Shown one piece after another: positions 44,628-53,842 of a stretch of DNA of 64,000 nucleotides (the first letter of the stretch is position 1; every line of letters starts with the position of its first letter). The stretch covers positions 1-64,000 of the forward strand of contig JAFGSJ010000024.1 of assembly GCA_016934675.1 (NCBI GenBank), given 5' to 3'. A model generated the notes under the pieces. It was given only the letters and a program-made list of their open reading frames with translations. It ran no database searches and was not told the DNA's origin. Both the position numbers and the translations under genes were made by a program. Source of the DNA: a bacterium (GTDB lineage: Bacteria; CSSED10-310; JAFGSJ01).

Positions 44628-45203
44628 TCAATACAGGGTCCTTGTCTCGTGAATTGTGACCCGACCGGTTATCTGCTCAATGATTATCAGATAATAAAAA
44701 TTGGGACGATTGCCCTGAATGATGACCTCACCGCCATCAGAGTTACCGAGCGGATAAAAATTAATGGAAATGGTGCCTGACTGAACAACCGGTTTATCAG
44801 CTTCCTGCCTGAATCCGACGATGTCATAAGGCAGCGTTTCACTTCTTTCTTGCCAGAAATCGATGCCGATTGGTTCTGGCTCAACCTCTGGCCCGTCGCC
44901 TTCTTCGGACCTGACGCCCTGATCATCGGCGAGACGTTGCTTTTCACTGACCGGTTCCCGCAATGTATAACTGTTCTGATCAAGATTTAAGGTAACGGAA
45001 ACACGAGATTTAGTTGTGACTGCCTGGGACCGGGCAAAACGAAGCGTCGCCGACAACTCCCGGACATAGGCGTTCAAACGGGTCTTGGACAACCCGGTCC
45101 AGATAGCGGGGATGGTTATGGACAGGGCCAGGACCATGATCGTAATGACTACCAGAATTTCAATCAGGGTAAATCCCCGGCTAACGATAGACGATCGGCT
45201 CGC
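44628..45203 (-). CDS. gspH: Minor pseudopilin GspH/FimT-like
   Basis: A 191-residue pseudopilin with a prepilin peptidase site (SRG|FTLIEILVV), a hydrophobic helix with Glu5, and a beta-rich C-terminal domain. The start is the ATG at 45203 inside the end of gspG (23-base overlap), chosen because it puts 11 residues before the cleavage Gly; an upstream start would give an implausibly long leader. No strong ribosome site; coupling to gspG is likely. Confidence 0.88.
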   Translation of the reverse strand, partial: ASRSSIVSRGFTLIEILVVITIMVLALSITIPAIWTGLSKTRLNAYVRELSATLRFARSQAVTTKSRVSVTLNLDQNSYTLREPVSEKQRLADDQGVRSEEGDGPEVEPEPIGIDFWQERSETLPYDIVGFRQEADKPVVQSGTISINFYPLGNSDGGEVIIQGNRPNFYYLIIIEQITGRVTIHETRTLY

Positions 45204-45588
45204 CATTGTTGTTGCTGCAGCTGAGTTTGAAATCTCTACCTCCATCACTGACCGAATAGATGTATTCATTACCCCAGGGATCAATCGGCATTTTGCCATC
45301 GGCCAGATAGGGTCCGTCCCAGTTTTCACCGCTGCCCCTGATCAAGTCATCAAGATTGTTCGGATACTGGTTCATGTCCAGACGGTACAGATCAAGAGCA
45401 GCATGTATTGAAGCCATTTGGGCTTTCGCTGTCTTTTCCTGGGCCGAGGAGAGTCGTTTCCAGATTTCCGGGCCAACCAGGCCGACCAGCAAACCGAGAA
45501 TGACCACAACGACCATGATTTCAACCAAGGTAAACCCGCGTTGTCGGGAATTATTTTCCTCGTGTGTATTGAAGCGTCTAACATTCAT
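45181..45588 (-). CDS. gspG: Major pseudopilin GspG
   Basis: A 135-residue type II secretion major pseudopilin: cleavage site RQRG|FTLVEIMVVVVILGLL, and the GspG family core QMASIHAALDLYRLDMNQYPNN, WDGPYL, PIDPWGNEYIY. It forms the pseudopilus driven by GspE. It matches GspG rather than PilA in length and in the calcium-site-type C-terminus. It lies 29 bases after gspF. Confidence 0.96.
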   Translation of the reverse strand: MNVRRFNTHEENNSRQRGFTLVEIMVVVVILGLLVGLVGPEIWKRLSSAQEKTAKAQMASIHAALDLYRLDMNQYPNNLDDLIRGSGENWDGPYLADGKMPIDPWGNEYIYSVSDGGRDFKLSCSNNNGEPIVYR

Positions 45589-45617
45589 TCCGTATACCTC
45601 CTGCTATTCTTGATGGA

Positions 45618-46835
45618 TTAAAAAGGAATTTCATTAACCGAAAAGATGGCCAGGAGCATCGAGATGACGATGAAACCGATAAAAAGGCCCATCAGCAGAA
45701 TGAGGGCCGGCTCGATGAGTGACATCATTTTCTTGACCGTGGATTTGACTTCTTTTTCGTATGTATCTGCGATCTTGAGGAGCATGGCTTCGAGATTACC
45801 TGTTTCCTCTCCGACGATAATCATATGAATGGCCATGGGCGGAAAGACATTGCTGGTTTTGAGCGGTTGTGCCACGCCGCTTCCTTCCTTGATCCCACCA
45901 TAGACCTCGACTAGTGACAGCGAGATGCGACGGTTGGTCAAGGTGTCCTTGACGATGGCCAGAGCCTGTAAGATCGGCACACCGCTATTGATCAAGGTGC
46001 CAAATGTCCTGGCAAAACGGGAAATTTCAAGCTTCCGGATCAGATCACCCCACAATGGTATGCGTAATTTGAACGAATCCCATTTGTACCGGCCTTCTTC
46101 CTTGGCCAGATAGCTGCGTATACTGAAGATCACGATCCCGATTGTCAGCAAAATAAAATACCAGTAGTCCTTGATGAAGTTGGAAAACAGGAGCAATACC
46201 TGTGTAGGTAGGGGGAGAGTAGTACCCATATCCTCGAATATTCTCGTGAATTTTGGTAAGACGAACGTGAGTAACAGAGTGACCGCGATGGCACCGACGA
46301 CCATCAACAGTAATGGATACATCATGGCTTGGACAATGTATCCCTTTAATTCCTCGGCACTTTCCAGGAAATCGGCCAAACGTAAGAGGATTTTATCCAG
46401 AACGCCACCGGTTTCGCCCGATTTGACCATGTTGATGTACAAACGTGTGAAATAACGAGGATTGCGGGCTAATGAGTCCGCAAAGGTCGCCCCGCTGTGA
46501 ACGTTTTTACGGACCGTTCCGATCAGCTCTTTGAGTTTTTCTTTTTCACACATTTCTTCGAGGATAAACAGGCTTTTATCAAGCGGGATACCGGCATCGA
46601 TCAGGGTGGCTAACTGCAGGGTGAAATCTTTGATATCACTGCTTTTAATCCGTTGAAAATAGGATTTAAACGAGTATTCAGTGGACAAACCGGCACTCTG
46701 TTTGGGATTGACATCCAGGGGCAGGAAATTCATCTCCCGGAGGCGATGCAATGCTCCGGCCAAATCCTTGGCTTCGAGAACACCCTCCTGGATCGTTCCC
46801 CCACGATCGGCTGCACGATAGACAAATGTGGCCAT
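45618..46835 (-). CDS. gspF: Inner-membrane platform protein GspF/PilC
   Basis: A 405-residue protein with two repeated T2SSF helical domains (about 66-190 and 270-395) and three or four transmembrane helices. Conserved blocks: LATLIDAGIPLDKSLFILEE, MVKSGETGGVLDKIL, GTLINSGVPILQALAIV, IIVGEETGNLEAMLL. It is the polytopic platform that couples the ATPase to pilin assembly. GGTGGAG lies before the ATG; it follows gspE by 20 bases. Confidence 0.97.
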   Translation of the reverse strand: MATFVYRAADRGGTIQEGVLEAKDLAGALHRLREMNFLPLDVNPKQSAGLSTEYSFKSYFQRIKSSDIKDFTLQLATLIDAGIPLDKSLFILEEMCEKEKLKELIGTVRKNVHSGATFADSLARNPRYFTRLYINMVKSGETGGVLDKILLRLADFLESAEELKGYIVQAMMYPLLLMVVGAIAVTLLLTFVLPKFTRIFEDMGTTLPLPTQVLLLFSNFIKDYWYFILLTIGIVIFSIRSYLAKEEGRYKWDSFKLRIPLWGDLIRKLEISRFARTFGTLINSGVPILQALAIVKDTLTNRRISLSLVEVYGGIKEGSGVAQPLKTSNVFPPMAIHMIIVGEETGNLEAMLLKIADTYEKEVKSTVKKMMSLIEPALILLMGLFIGFIVISMLLAIFSVNEIPF

Positions 46836-46855
46836 GCCCGCTACTCCACCTGTTC

Positions 46856-48661
46856 CTATTCGAGCATCAGCATCTCATCCTGAGTGACCCGGATGACCTC
46901 ATCGATCGAGGTGATGCCGGCCATTGCTTTATTGAAGCCGTCCATCCTCAGGGAGAGCATGCCATGCTCGATGGCGGTTTTTTTGATCTCGGAACTGTTT
47001 GTTTTTTTCAGGATCAAGTCTTCAATTTCATCTTCGACGATCATGAGTTCGAAGATACCGCTTCGTCCCCGGAAACCAGTCTGACCGCAATGTTCGCAAC
47101 CGATGCCCTTGTAGGTTACAATCGTGCCGGTTGTGGTCATTTTATGCTTGATTTCATCGAGCACTTGGGGATCGATCTTGGTTTTTACTTTACATTCAGG
47201 GCAAATGACCCGGATGAGACGTTGGGCCAATACCCCTTCAAGGCAGGATGAGATCAGGAAGCTTTCAACGCCCATATCCTGGAGTCGGGTTATAGCACTG
47301 GGCGCATCGTTGGTATGCAGGGTCGAGAAGACAAGATGTCCGGTCAAAGCTGATTGGACTGCTATCTCAGCAGTCTCGAAATCACGAATTTCACCGATCA
47401 TCATCACGTCAGGGTCCTGGCGGACAATCGAGCGAAGTCCGCTGGCAAAAGTCAGACCGATTTTGGGCTTGATCTGGATCTGATTGACCCCGCGCAATTG
47501 ATACTCGACCGGGTCCTCGATCGTAATGATTTTTTTATCAGGTGAATTGATTTTGTCGAGGGCAGCATAGAGTGTCGTGGTTTTTCCGCTCCCGGTTGGG
47601 CCCGTAACCAGCAGAATACCATGAGGTTGGGAGATGATCCGTTGAAAAGCTTTCAGTGATGTTTTGGGAAAACCAAGACCATCCAGGTCCAGCATGATGC
47701 TTTCCTTATCGAGAATACGCATGACAATGCTTTCGCCATACATGGTCGGAACGGTCGAGACACGAAGGTCTATTTTCTTGCCGGAAACCCTGATCCGGAT
47801 ACGGCCATCCTGCGGCAAACGCCTTTCTGCTATATTCATCTCGGCCATGATTTTCACGCGAGAAATAATGGCGGCTTGCAGACGCGAGGGAGGCGATTCT
47901 TCATCATGGAGCACGCCATCGATCCGATAACGCAGACGAAGTTCACCTTCGAAGGGTTCGATATGGATATCTGAAGCACCGCGTTCAACCGCCTGGGTGA
48001 TAAAAAGATTGACGAGTTTAATGACCGGTGCTTCCTGGGCCATATCCCGGAGCGCGTCGATGCTCTCTTCTTCGTTGACACTGATCAGGTCGAGCTCCTC
48101 TTCGGCCATATTATCGATAATCATTTCCATGGCCGAAGCTCCGGAACCCATATAGAGCTCGATCGCCTTGATTATGTCCGATTCCAGGCAGAGAAGAGGG
48201 ATAATGGTTTTTCCGGTCGTCAGAGCCAGATCATCCAGTAAATATTTATCAAGAGGATCAGCCACGGCAATGACCAACTGGTGGTCGTTATCACTGATCG
48301 GGAAAAAAAGATAATGTTTCAGAAAATCCTTGGTCAGAAGCGGTAGTACCGGCGGCTCACTCGGCAACGATTCGAACGGAATCAAGGGCAGATCGAGCTG
48401 AAATGAAAGGGCTTTGAACAAGTTTATCTCTGAGAGCAGACCCAGTTCGAGCGCCTTTTGACCAAATCTTTTTTTCCCGGGAGGATTATAGCTGAGTATC
48501 TTCGCCAGGTCTTCATCGGTCATCAGGCCAGCTTCCACCAGGATCTGACCGATACGTTTCCGTGACCGTGTCATTGTCGTGACACTGCTTGATTGCTTGA
48601 AAGTTTCACCCGTCATGTTCTGATCGATCTGAAAAATGTCTTGTCCCGACCGGTTCCCCAC
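46856..48661 (-). CDS. gspE: Assembly ATPase GspE/PilB
   Basis: A 601-residue traffic ATPase. An N-terminal MshEN/GspE-N domain (about 40-190) often binds c-di-GMP, which is of interest beside an HD-GYP gene in the same window. The ATPase has GPTGSGKTTT Walker A (about 370), MIGEIRDFETAEIAVQSALTGH and the zinc module CPECK...CEHCG. The GTG start at 48661 is only moderately supported; later Met codons lack ribosome sites. First gene of gspEFGH. Confidence 0.95.
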   Translation of the reverse strand: MGNRSGQDIFQIDQNMTGETFKQSSSVTTMTRSRKRIGQILVEAGLMTDEDLAKILSYNPPGKKRFGQKALELGLLSEINLFKALSFQLDLPLIPFESLPSEPPVLPLLTKDFLKHYLFFPISDNDHQLVIAVADPLDKYLLDDLALTTGKTIIPLLCLESDIIKAIELYMGSGASAMEMIIDNMAEEELDLISVNEEESIDALRDMAQEAPVIKLVNLFITQAVERGASDIHIEPFEGELRLRYRIDGVLHDEESPPSRLQAAIISRVKIMAEMNIAERRLPQDGRIRIRVSGKKIDLRVSTVPTMYGESIVMRILDKESIMLDLDGLGFPKTSLKAFQRIISQPHGILLVTGPTGSGKTTTLYAALDKINSPDKKIITIEDPVEYQLRGVNQIQIKPKIGLTFASGLRSIVRQDPDVMMIGEIRDFETAEIAVQSALTGHLVFSTLHTNDAPSAITRLQDMGVESFLISSCLEGVLAQRLIRVICPECKVKTKIDPQVLDEIKHKMTTTGTIVTYKGIGCEHCGQTGFRGRSGIFELMIVEDEIEDLILKKTNSSEIKKTAIEHGMLSLRMDGFNKAMAGITSIDEVIRVTQDEMLMLE

Positions 48662-48753
48662 TAATCCTGTTCAAGTCATTGAATTACTCAGAAATTATTA
48701 ACCTTAACCTGTGAATTCGGTAAAAGTTCCCGATCAACCCGGATTTATCTCAA

Positions 48754-49656
48754 TTACAGCTCCTTGTTTGCGACAACTTCCTTGATTCCCTGTTCAAAGG
48801 AGCGTGGCTGAAAATCAAGAAGGCGTTGAGCTCGAGTGATGTCCCAATGCTTCGCTACCAGAACGCGTTGGATTTGTTCTTTATCGATAAAGGCAGCCAG
48901 ATGTAGTTTTTGAGTCAGGCTGGCCACAGCCATGGCCCAAGGGACCGGGAGACTTACCGTTCGGCCTTTTCTGTCAAGTGCAGCAGCGATGTGTTTGATC
49001 AGGTCCCTGTAACTCAAGACATCCGGTCCAGCCAGATTGATGATTTGACCACGACAGGTTTCGAACCGTTCGATACATCTGACGATTGCCCAGGCTAAAT
49101 CCTCGACATGCAAGGGTTGCAATGTGTATAAACCGTCGCCGATTATGGGGAAAACAGGCCAGTGTGCGATTTTCGATACCAGGGTTGTGATCCCGGCCCG
49201 GTCTCCGGGGCCGTAAATTTCAGAGGGCCTAACGATCACCCACTCGAGACCACTCGATTTAACTAATTGTTCTGCTTCACCTTTCGAGCGAGCGTATTCC
49301 CCCTTAAGAAAATCCACAGCACCCGAGGAAACATAGATAATTCTCCGAACACCCTGATTTCGAGCCTGATCAAGAAGATTCTGGGTCCCTTCGCGATTGA
49401 TCCGAAAGACGTGATTGGCTGTGGTCGCCTTGACGGTCCCGGCTATATGTACGATAATCGTAGCCCTTGCACAGAAAGAAGTGAGCGTCTCAGGTTCGAG
49501 CAGATCACCCTGGATCAGATCGATAGTGTTCTTTTGTGGAGTTACCGGCCCAATCCGATTATCGCGGACCAGGACCTTGAGAGGTATCCCTGAGGGGACC
49601 AGCATCCTGAGAACATGCCTGCCGATAAAACCTGAGCAACCCGTGAGGGCGATCAT
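48754..49656 (-). CDS. NAD-dependent epimerase/dehydratase (extended SDR)
   Basis: A 300-residue extended SDR: TGCSGFIGRHV nucleotide motif (about 5-15), VHIAGTV, SSGAVDFLKGEYARSK with the catalytic Tyr-x3-Lys, and RPSEIYGPGD. Such proteins act on NDP-sugars or as NDUFA9-like quinone-pathway factors; the substrate is unknown. The ATG overlaps the end of the upstream radical SAM gene by 4 bases, and gspE follows 92 bases later. Confidence 0.88.
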   Translation of the reverse strand: MIALTGCSGFIGRHVLRMLVPSGIPLKVLVRDNRIGPVTPQKNTIDLIQGDLLEPETLTSFCARATIIVHIAGTVKATTANHVFRINREGTQNLLDQARNQGVRRIIYVSSGAVDFLKGEYARSKGEAEQLVKSSGLEWVIVRPSEIYGPGDRAGITTLVSKIAHWPVFPIIGDGLYTLQPLHVEDLAWAIVRCIERFETCRGQIINLAGPDVLSYRDLIKHIAAALDRKGRTVSLPVPWAMAVASLTQKLHLAAFIDKEQIQRVLVAKHWDITRAQRLLDFQPRSFEQGIKEVVANKEL

Positions 49657-50957
49657 GAGCTTAACAGCCTTCTAAAGAAGGAATAAAAATAGCGAGGGCG
49701 ATAATAATACTTCAAATAGGCCCGCTCCTTACATGCGATAAGCTCACGCGCATCCAGATGCGGATGTTTATACACCGGATTCATCACATCGAAACGTGAC
49801 CAATCATCGGTGATCAATCGTGTCTCATACTCCGAGAAAGCGGGTGTGCCTGGAAAGGGAGTAAAAAGGGTAAATGTGGCAATATGAGGATTCAAACTGA
49901 TCGCATAATCGATTGTGGCCCTGATTGAATCGATCGTATCGTCGGGCCAGCCGAGAATAAAAAAAGCTGCGACCTTGACCCCGTTATGATCGCAGAAGTT
50001 GACCAAATCTCTGACTTGTTCCGCGTCATAGACCGTTCGACCAGCTCTTTCGAGTATCTCGGCTTTGGCTGACTCGATCCCGACATTGATCGTTCTCAAG
50101 CCCGTCCTTTTCAAAAGAAGGACCAACTCCCGGTCCAGACTCTCGATTTTCGTCTCACATACCCAGGGCACTCTGATGTTCTGTTCAAGGAGTAATTGGG
50201 CCAGTTTCTCAGTCCGGGAACGACTGAAAGAAAAGAAAGGATCGCGAAACAGAAATCCAGCGGCAGCACGCTTTTGATGAAGCATTTTCATCTCAGCAAC
50301 CACATTTTCAGGTGAACGGGCCCTGAATTTTTTATATTGGACCTTATACGGGCAATAGACACATGTATCCGGACACCCCCGGCTCGACAGAATCGGAAAA
50401 ACCGGTCGTCGCAGCAGGGAGGGAAAATAGGAAAACCGAAGAGTGGAAAACGGACTCCAATCGGGAAAGGGCAGTGTATCCAGTTTTTGGATCGGTGAGC
50501 TGTCGATCAGGCCGCTCAATTGCTCTCCCTGGGCCAATCGCTGCGCTGCCTGTTCGGGCTCCCCTTCAATAATGAAATCCGCTGTGTCGAGGAAGAGTTC
50601 CGCTTTAACGGCGGAGAAGGGGCCAATAAAGCCGACCCGTGCTTTGCCAGATGCTTTGACCTTGCGGGCATACTTAATCTGATTCCGCCAACCGGTCATG
50701 GAACTATGAATGATAATCAGATCTGCTTCCGGGACGATATTACGCCCGGTCAAAACAGTATGACCAGCCTGTCCAAATATGGCAGCCAGGTAGCCAAAAC
50801 TCATCAAGGGCAAATCGAGCCCGTGATGTTTGGCGAAACCAACCAAACGGGTCAGTATACCCCGCCCAGGTTCAAAACCCGCACCAAATCCACCGGCGAA
50901 ATCATTGTAGACATTCGGATGATGTGTATCTTCGACTTGTATTAATGCGATCTTCAT
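49653..50957 (-). CDS. B12-binding-type radical SAM protein
   Basis: A 434-residue protein with an N-terminal B12-type domain (RVGFIGPFSAV, IIEGEPEQAAQRL) and a radical SAM core: SSRGCPDTCVYCPYK (CxxxCxxC about 187-194), NVGIESAKAEILERAGR and FILGWPDDTID. Helical C-terminus. It is coupled to the epimerase gene (ATGA overlap) and is separated from the upstream radical SAM gene by 33 bases. The substrate is unknown. Confidence 0.83.
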   Translation of the reverse strand: MKIALIQVEDTHHPNVYNDFAGGFGAGFEPGRGILTRLVGFAKHHGLDLPLMSFGYLAAIFGQAGHTVLTGRNIVPEADLIIIHSSMTGWRNQIKYARKVKASGKARVGFIGPFSAVKAELFLDTADFIIEGEPEQAAQRLAQGEQLSGLIDSSPIQKLDTLPFPDWSPFSTLRFSYFPSLLRRPVFPILSSRGCPDTCVYCPYKVQYKKFRARSPENVVAEMKMLHQKRAAAGFLFRDPFFSFSRSRTEKLAQLLLEQNIRVPWVCETKIESLDRELVLLLKRTGLRTINVGIESAKAEILERAGRTVYDAEQVRDLVNFCDHNGVKVAAFFILGWPDDTIDSIRATIDYAISLNPHIATFTLFTPFPGTPAFSEYETRLITDDWSRFDVMNPVYKHPHLDARELIACKERAYLKYYYRPRYFYSFFRRLLSS

Positions 50958-50990
50958 TGTGCAATGCGTGTTGATGTTGAAATCACCCTG

Positions 50991-52409
50991 CTATTTAAAC
51001 ATACCCCGGATCATGAAATAGATACCCCGGACATGCGTTTCCAATTGATAAAAATTATGAATGCCCCTTAATCGTTGGATTATATAGGATGGACGGAGAT
51101 AGAATTCTATGATCGCCTGATTTCTCAACTTCCAGATTTTCTCACGTGGTAATTGATCTGTGCCCATGACAGGATAGGTATATGCCTGACACATGGGTTC
51201 CAGTTTACTATCGGTCCAGCCCTCAGCGATTGCCTCTTCGCGAAAGGTGGTCCCGACCCGTGGGACTGGAACATTGAAGGAAGCATAATCACATTTGAGT
51301 TCACAGGCCAATTTTATGGTTTTTAAACATGTTTCCTCAGTCTCTCCCGGGAGTCCGATGATGAATGTTCCGACCGTTGCTATCTTTGCCTGGCGGCATA
51401 GGTGAAATGCTGTCCGGACTTGTTCCAGGGTAATCCCTTTCCGATATCGGTCAAGAATCTGTTGATGAGCGGACTCGACCCCGAACAAGATTGTGTGACA
51501 ACCTGCCTGTTTCAGCAGTGTTACTGTTTTCTGGTCAATCAAGTCAACCCGACTGAAACAGAGCCAATCCATCTTAAGGTCCTGAGTGATCATCCGATTA
51601 CAGATTTCATGGAGTCTTTTCTTGTTGGCCCCAAAAGTCTGATCGGCGAAATAGATCTCACGAATGCCGGCTTGATGATACATGACCAATTCGTCTATGA
51701 CATTATCGACGCTTCGCTGTCGAAAACCAAGTGTATTCATGATACAGAAATGACAGTGATAGGGACAGCCATAATCAGTGAGTACAGTCGCAAATCGCCT
51801 ATGATGGGCAAAAGGATACTTGTATTTCCGGTTTGGAAAATAATGGTAACAAGGGAGAGGCACTTCGAACAAACCATTCTTGCGCTGAATGTTACCTCGA
51901 ATCTGACCGTTTTCTGCTCGATACATAACATTGGTCAGACCTTCTCGTTCACCCAAAAGAAAACGTCTCACCGAGTCATCAAAAAAATCAAGAATGACGC
52001 CATCCAGAAAAGGATTTTGCTCGAGCAGCTCCTTGGCCCCATCCATGAAAACATCCCCACTGCCCAGAAGAATCACATCCGTCTGGGCCTTGAGCCGTTC
52101 CAAAAATAGTCGGTCCTCTCGCCAGGAAACAGCCCCTGTCAAAAAAATTATCGCCTTCGATCCCATTGTCCTGATCCGGGTCAAACATTGTTGCTCGTTG
52201 AGCTCTTCGGCTATGGCATCAATGACTTCAAGCTCGAATTCTGCACCAAGCATGCCACTGATATAGAGCAGATCAATGGGATGATAGATGTAATCTGTTT
52301 TAGAAACCTTGGAACAATAATAATCGCGGATATATACTTCATCACCGGGCGGGTTGAGTAGGATGACACGATCATGAATAGTCGTCTTCAAAGTCTTCAT
52401 CCCTTTCAT
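50991..52409 (-). CDS. B12-binding-type radical SAM protein
   Basis: About 472 residues with N-terminal B12-type domain (VILLNPPGDE, YISGMLGAEFELEVIDAIAE) and radical SAM core: DYGCPYHCHFCIMN (CxxxCxxC), IYFADQTFGANK and FGVESAHQQILDRYRKG. The start is uncertain: the open frame runs back to a TTG at 52490 beside AGGAGG, but that spacing is too short; the ATG at 52409 fits relatives better. First gene of the run that leads into gspE. Confidence 0.82.
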   Translation of the reverse strand: MKGMKTLKTTIHDRVILLNPPGDEVYIRDYYCSKVSKTDYIYHPIDLLYISGMLGAEFELEVIDAIAEELNEQQCLTRIRTMGSKAIIFLTGAVSWREDRLFLERLKAQTDVILLGSGDVFMDGAKELLEQNPFLDGVILDFFDDSVRRFLLGEREGLTNVMYRAENGQIRGNIQRKNGLFEVPLPCYHYFPNRKYKYPFAHHRRFATVLTDYGCPYHCHFCIMNTLGFRQRSVDNVIDELVMYHQAGIREIYFADQTFGANKKRLHEICNRMITQDLKMDWLCFSRVDLIDQKTVTLLKQAGCHTILFGVESAHQQILDRYRKGITLEQVRTAFHLCRQAKIATVGTFIIGLPGETEETCLKTIKLACELKCDYASFNVPVPRVGTTFREEAIAEGWTDSKLEPMCQAYTYPVMGTDQLPREKIWKLRNQAIIEFYLRPSYIIQRLRGIHNFYQLETHVRGIYFMIRGMFK

Positions 52410-52578
52410 ATTAAAAAAATCTCGGATTGAAACTGAATGGAATGCGAATGGACGCTTGTTCTTTTTTTGCAGAGCAGGTTTTTCAGTCAAGTCCTCCTGT
52501 CTAGTAGGACCTTTTTCCCATCAGTCAATGTTCCGTCAACTTTTTCAGAATACGGGCAACTTTTCAGGCAACTCTGAC

Positions 52579-52607
52579 TTGACTTTCATTAACCGTTTGT
52601 TTATGCT
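52579..52607 (+). promoter_or_regulatory. Candidate promoter for the response regulator at 52704
   Basis: TTGACT (5/6) at 52579-52584, a 17-base spacer, and TATGCT (4/6) at 52602-52607, about 97 bases upstream of the ATG. Confidence 0.5.
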
Positions 52608-52703
52608 ATATCCAAAAAGAGAAACCATGCAGCCATACTCATACTGACCAGAACAACTCTTTGTCGCGTCTGGCTCATAATGGGTTATGGGGAGGTTAAG
52701 CTC

Positions 52704-53072
52704 ATGCCAAATGCTAAAATCCTGGTTGCTGATGATGATAAAAGCACACGGGAATTGATCTCGATCGTCCTCGAAGATGAGGGATATGAGGTTATTACGG
52801 CCATTAATGGGATCGAAACTATTGAAAAGGCTGCAAAGGAAAAACCGGACCTTATTGTCCTGGATATTATGATGCCACAAATGGATGGCTATGAAGCCTT
52901 GAATAAAATCAAGGAAAATGAAGAATTAACTGCTATTCCTATTCTGGTCATTACAGCCCGAACCATTAAAATCTATGAGAAAATTTCAAAAGGTCTGGGC
53001 GCGGTAGACCATATTACCAAACCTTTTTCACCCGATGAATTGCTCGAAAAGATCAAGATGTTTTTAGGTTGA
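52704..53072 (+). CDS. Stand-alone response regulator receiver
   Basis: A 122-residue receiver: VADDDKSTRE acidic residues, phospho-acceptor in VLDIMMPQMDG (about D53), Thr in VITAR and Lys in ITKPFSPDEL. No output domain. The ATG at 52704 is preferred because GGAGG precedes it. It lies divergent to the radical SAM/gsp run and close to pil genes, so PilG/PilH-like control of the pilus machine is possible but unproven. Confidence 0.93.
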   Translation: MPNAKILVADDDKSTRELISIVLEDEGYEVITAINGIETIEKAAKEKPDLIVLDIMMPQMDGYEALNKIKENEELTAIPILVITARTIKIYEKISKGLGAVDHITKPFSPDELLEKIKMFLG

Positions 53073-53158
53073 TTGGCAGGGATGAATCACGCCGATTAAC
53101 TTCCTCAGGTGAAAACATGCCTTTCCTTCGAATACCAAACGTACTGCTTTGTTTTGTA

Positions 53159-53377
53159 CTAAGTCTGGGATGTTAATGAAGGCCGCGGAACTGCCTTTTT
53201 CACCCGACCCGAACGAATACAGGAAGTACAAACACGCATTCGTTGGACCCGGTTGTCATGAACGACCTTTACCCGTTGCAAATTGACTTTGAAACGGCGT
53301 TTGGTCAAATTATGGGCATGGCTGATGTTATGGCCGACCTGCGGTTTTTTGCCGCATATTGCACATTCTTGAGACAT
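53159..53377 (-). CDS. rpmB: 50S ribosomal protein L28
   Basis: A 72-residue L28 with the zinc-binding (C+) form: CAICGK near the N-terminus and CTSCIRSG near the C-terminus; [22 protein letters not shown] is the family core, split here by no gaps. An AAGGGAG site precedes the ATG. The four Cys residues are retained, so it should bind zinc. It stands alone between a receiver gene and the pil operon. Confidence 0.95.
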   Translation of the reverse strand: MSQECAICGKKPQVGHNISHAHNLTKRRFKVNLQRVKVVHDNRVQRMRVCTSCIRSGRVKKAVPRPSLTSQT

Positions 53378-53842
53378 AATCGTACTCCCTTAAAAGATAC
53401 TTATTCATTTTTCGTTAATCCATTCGATCTCAGTGACCTGTTTGGATCACATCTCAATCATTCGCAGGCAGTGATAGTACATCATGATCGTGAATGCAAC
53501 ATTGATCGTTTTTTTTTCTTGGACCGACAAACCCGAGCATCTGACCTTTACATCGCGAGCTTCCTGCGTTGGCGGACCAGGCAAAAGCCATGCTCCGAGC
53601 CCATTCCGACAGGTATTCTCCTGCTCAACCGTTTGAATTTCGTTTTTATATTGTCAGAAAATCCGACTTCCACATTAAGCAAAAAATTAAAAAAATGGCC
53701 TGTGAACGAATTTTTCCTTGACAGGACGGTTTTTTTTTAGTAAAATCTTGTTAATCAAAAATATTATCCCTTTGATCTGGAAAGGGTCCGAATAAACACT
53801 AAACGTTGAACGAAAATAACATCTCAAGGTGGTAAGGATATC
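53378..53842. other. 465-base divergent region upstream of the pil operon
   Basis: It contains a near-consensus promoter (53718-53746) for pilM. The middle (53440-53640) is GC-richer, with a poly-T run at about 53509-53517, and could hold a structured RNA, but I cannot assign one. A plus-strand open frame here overlaps rpmB and is not a gene. Confidence 0.5.
53718..53746 (+). promoter_or_regulatory. Sigma-70-type promoter of the pilMNOPQ operon
   Basis: TTGACA (6/6) at 53718-53723, a 17-base spacer, and TAAAAT (5/6) at 53741-53746; transcription would start about 90 bases before the pilM ATG. Confidence 0.75.

Noticed and set aside
52410-52490. Longer N-terminus (TTG 52490) for the radical SAM gene
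   Set aside because: AGGAGG is only 2 bases from the TTG and the extra 27 residues are not like the family; kept as uncertain.
53440-53640. SRP (4.5S) or tRNA-Sec gene
   Set aside because: I looked for the GGTCCGGAAGGAAGCAGC core and a long Ser-like tRNA fold on both strands and did not find either.
53243-53740. Plus-strand open frame of 165 residues
   Set aside because: It overlaps rpmB on the other strand, contains the poly-T run and ends at the pilM promoter.
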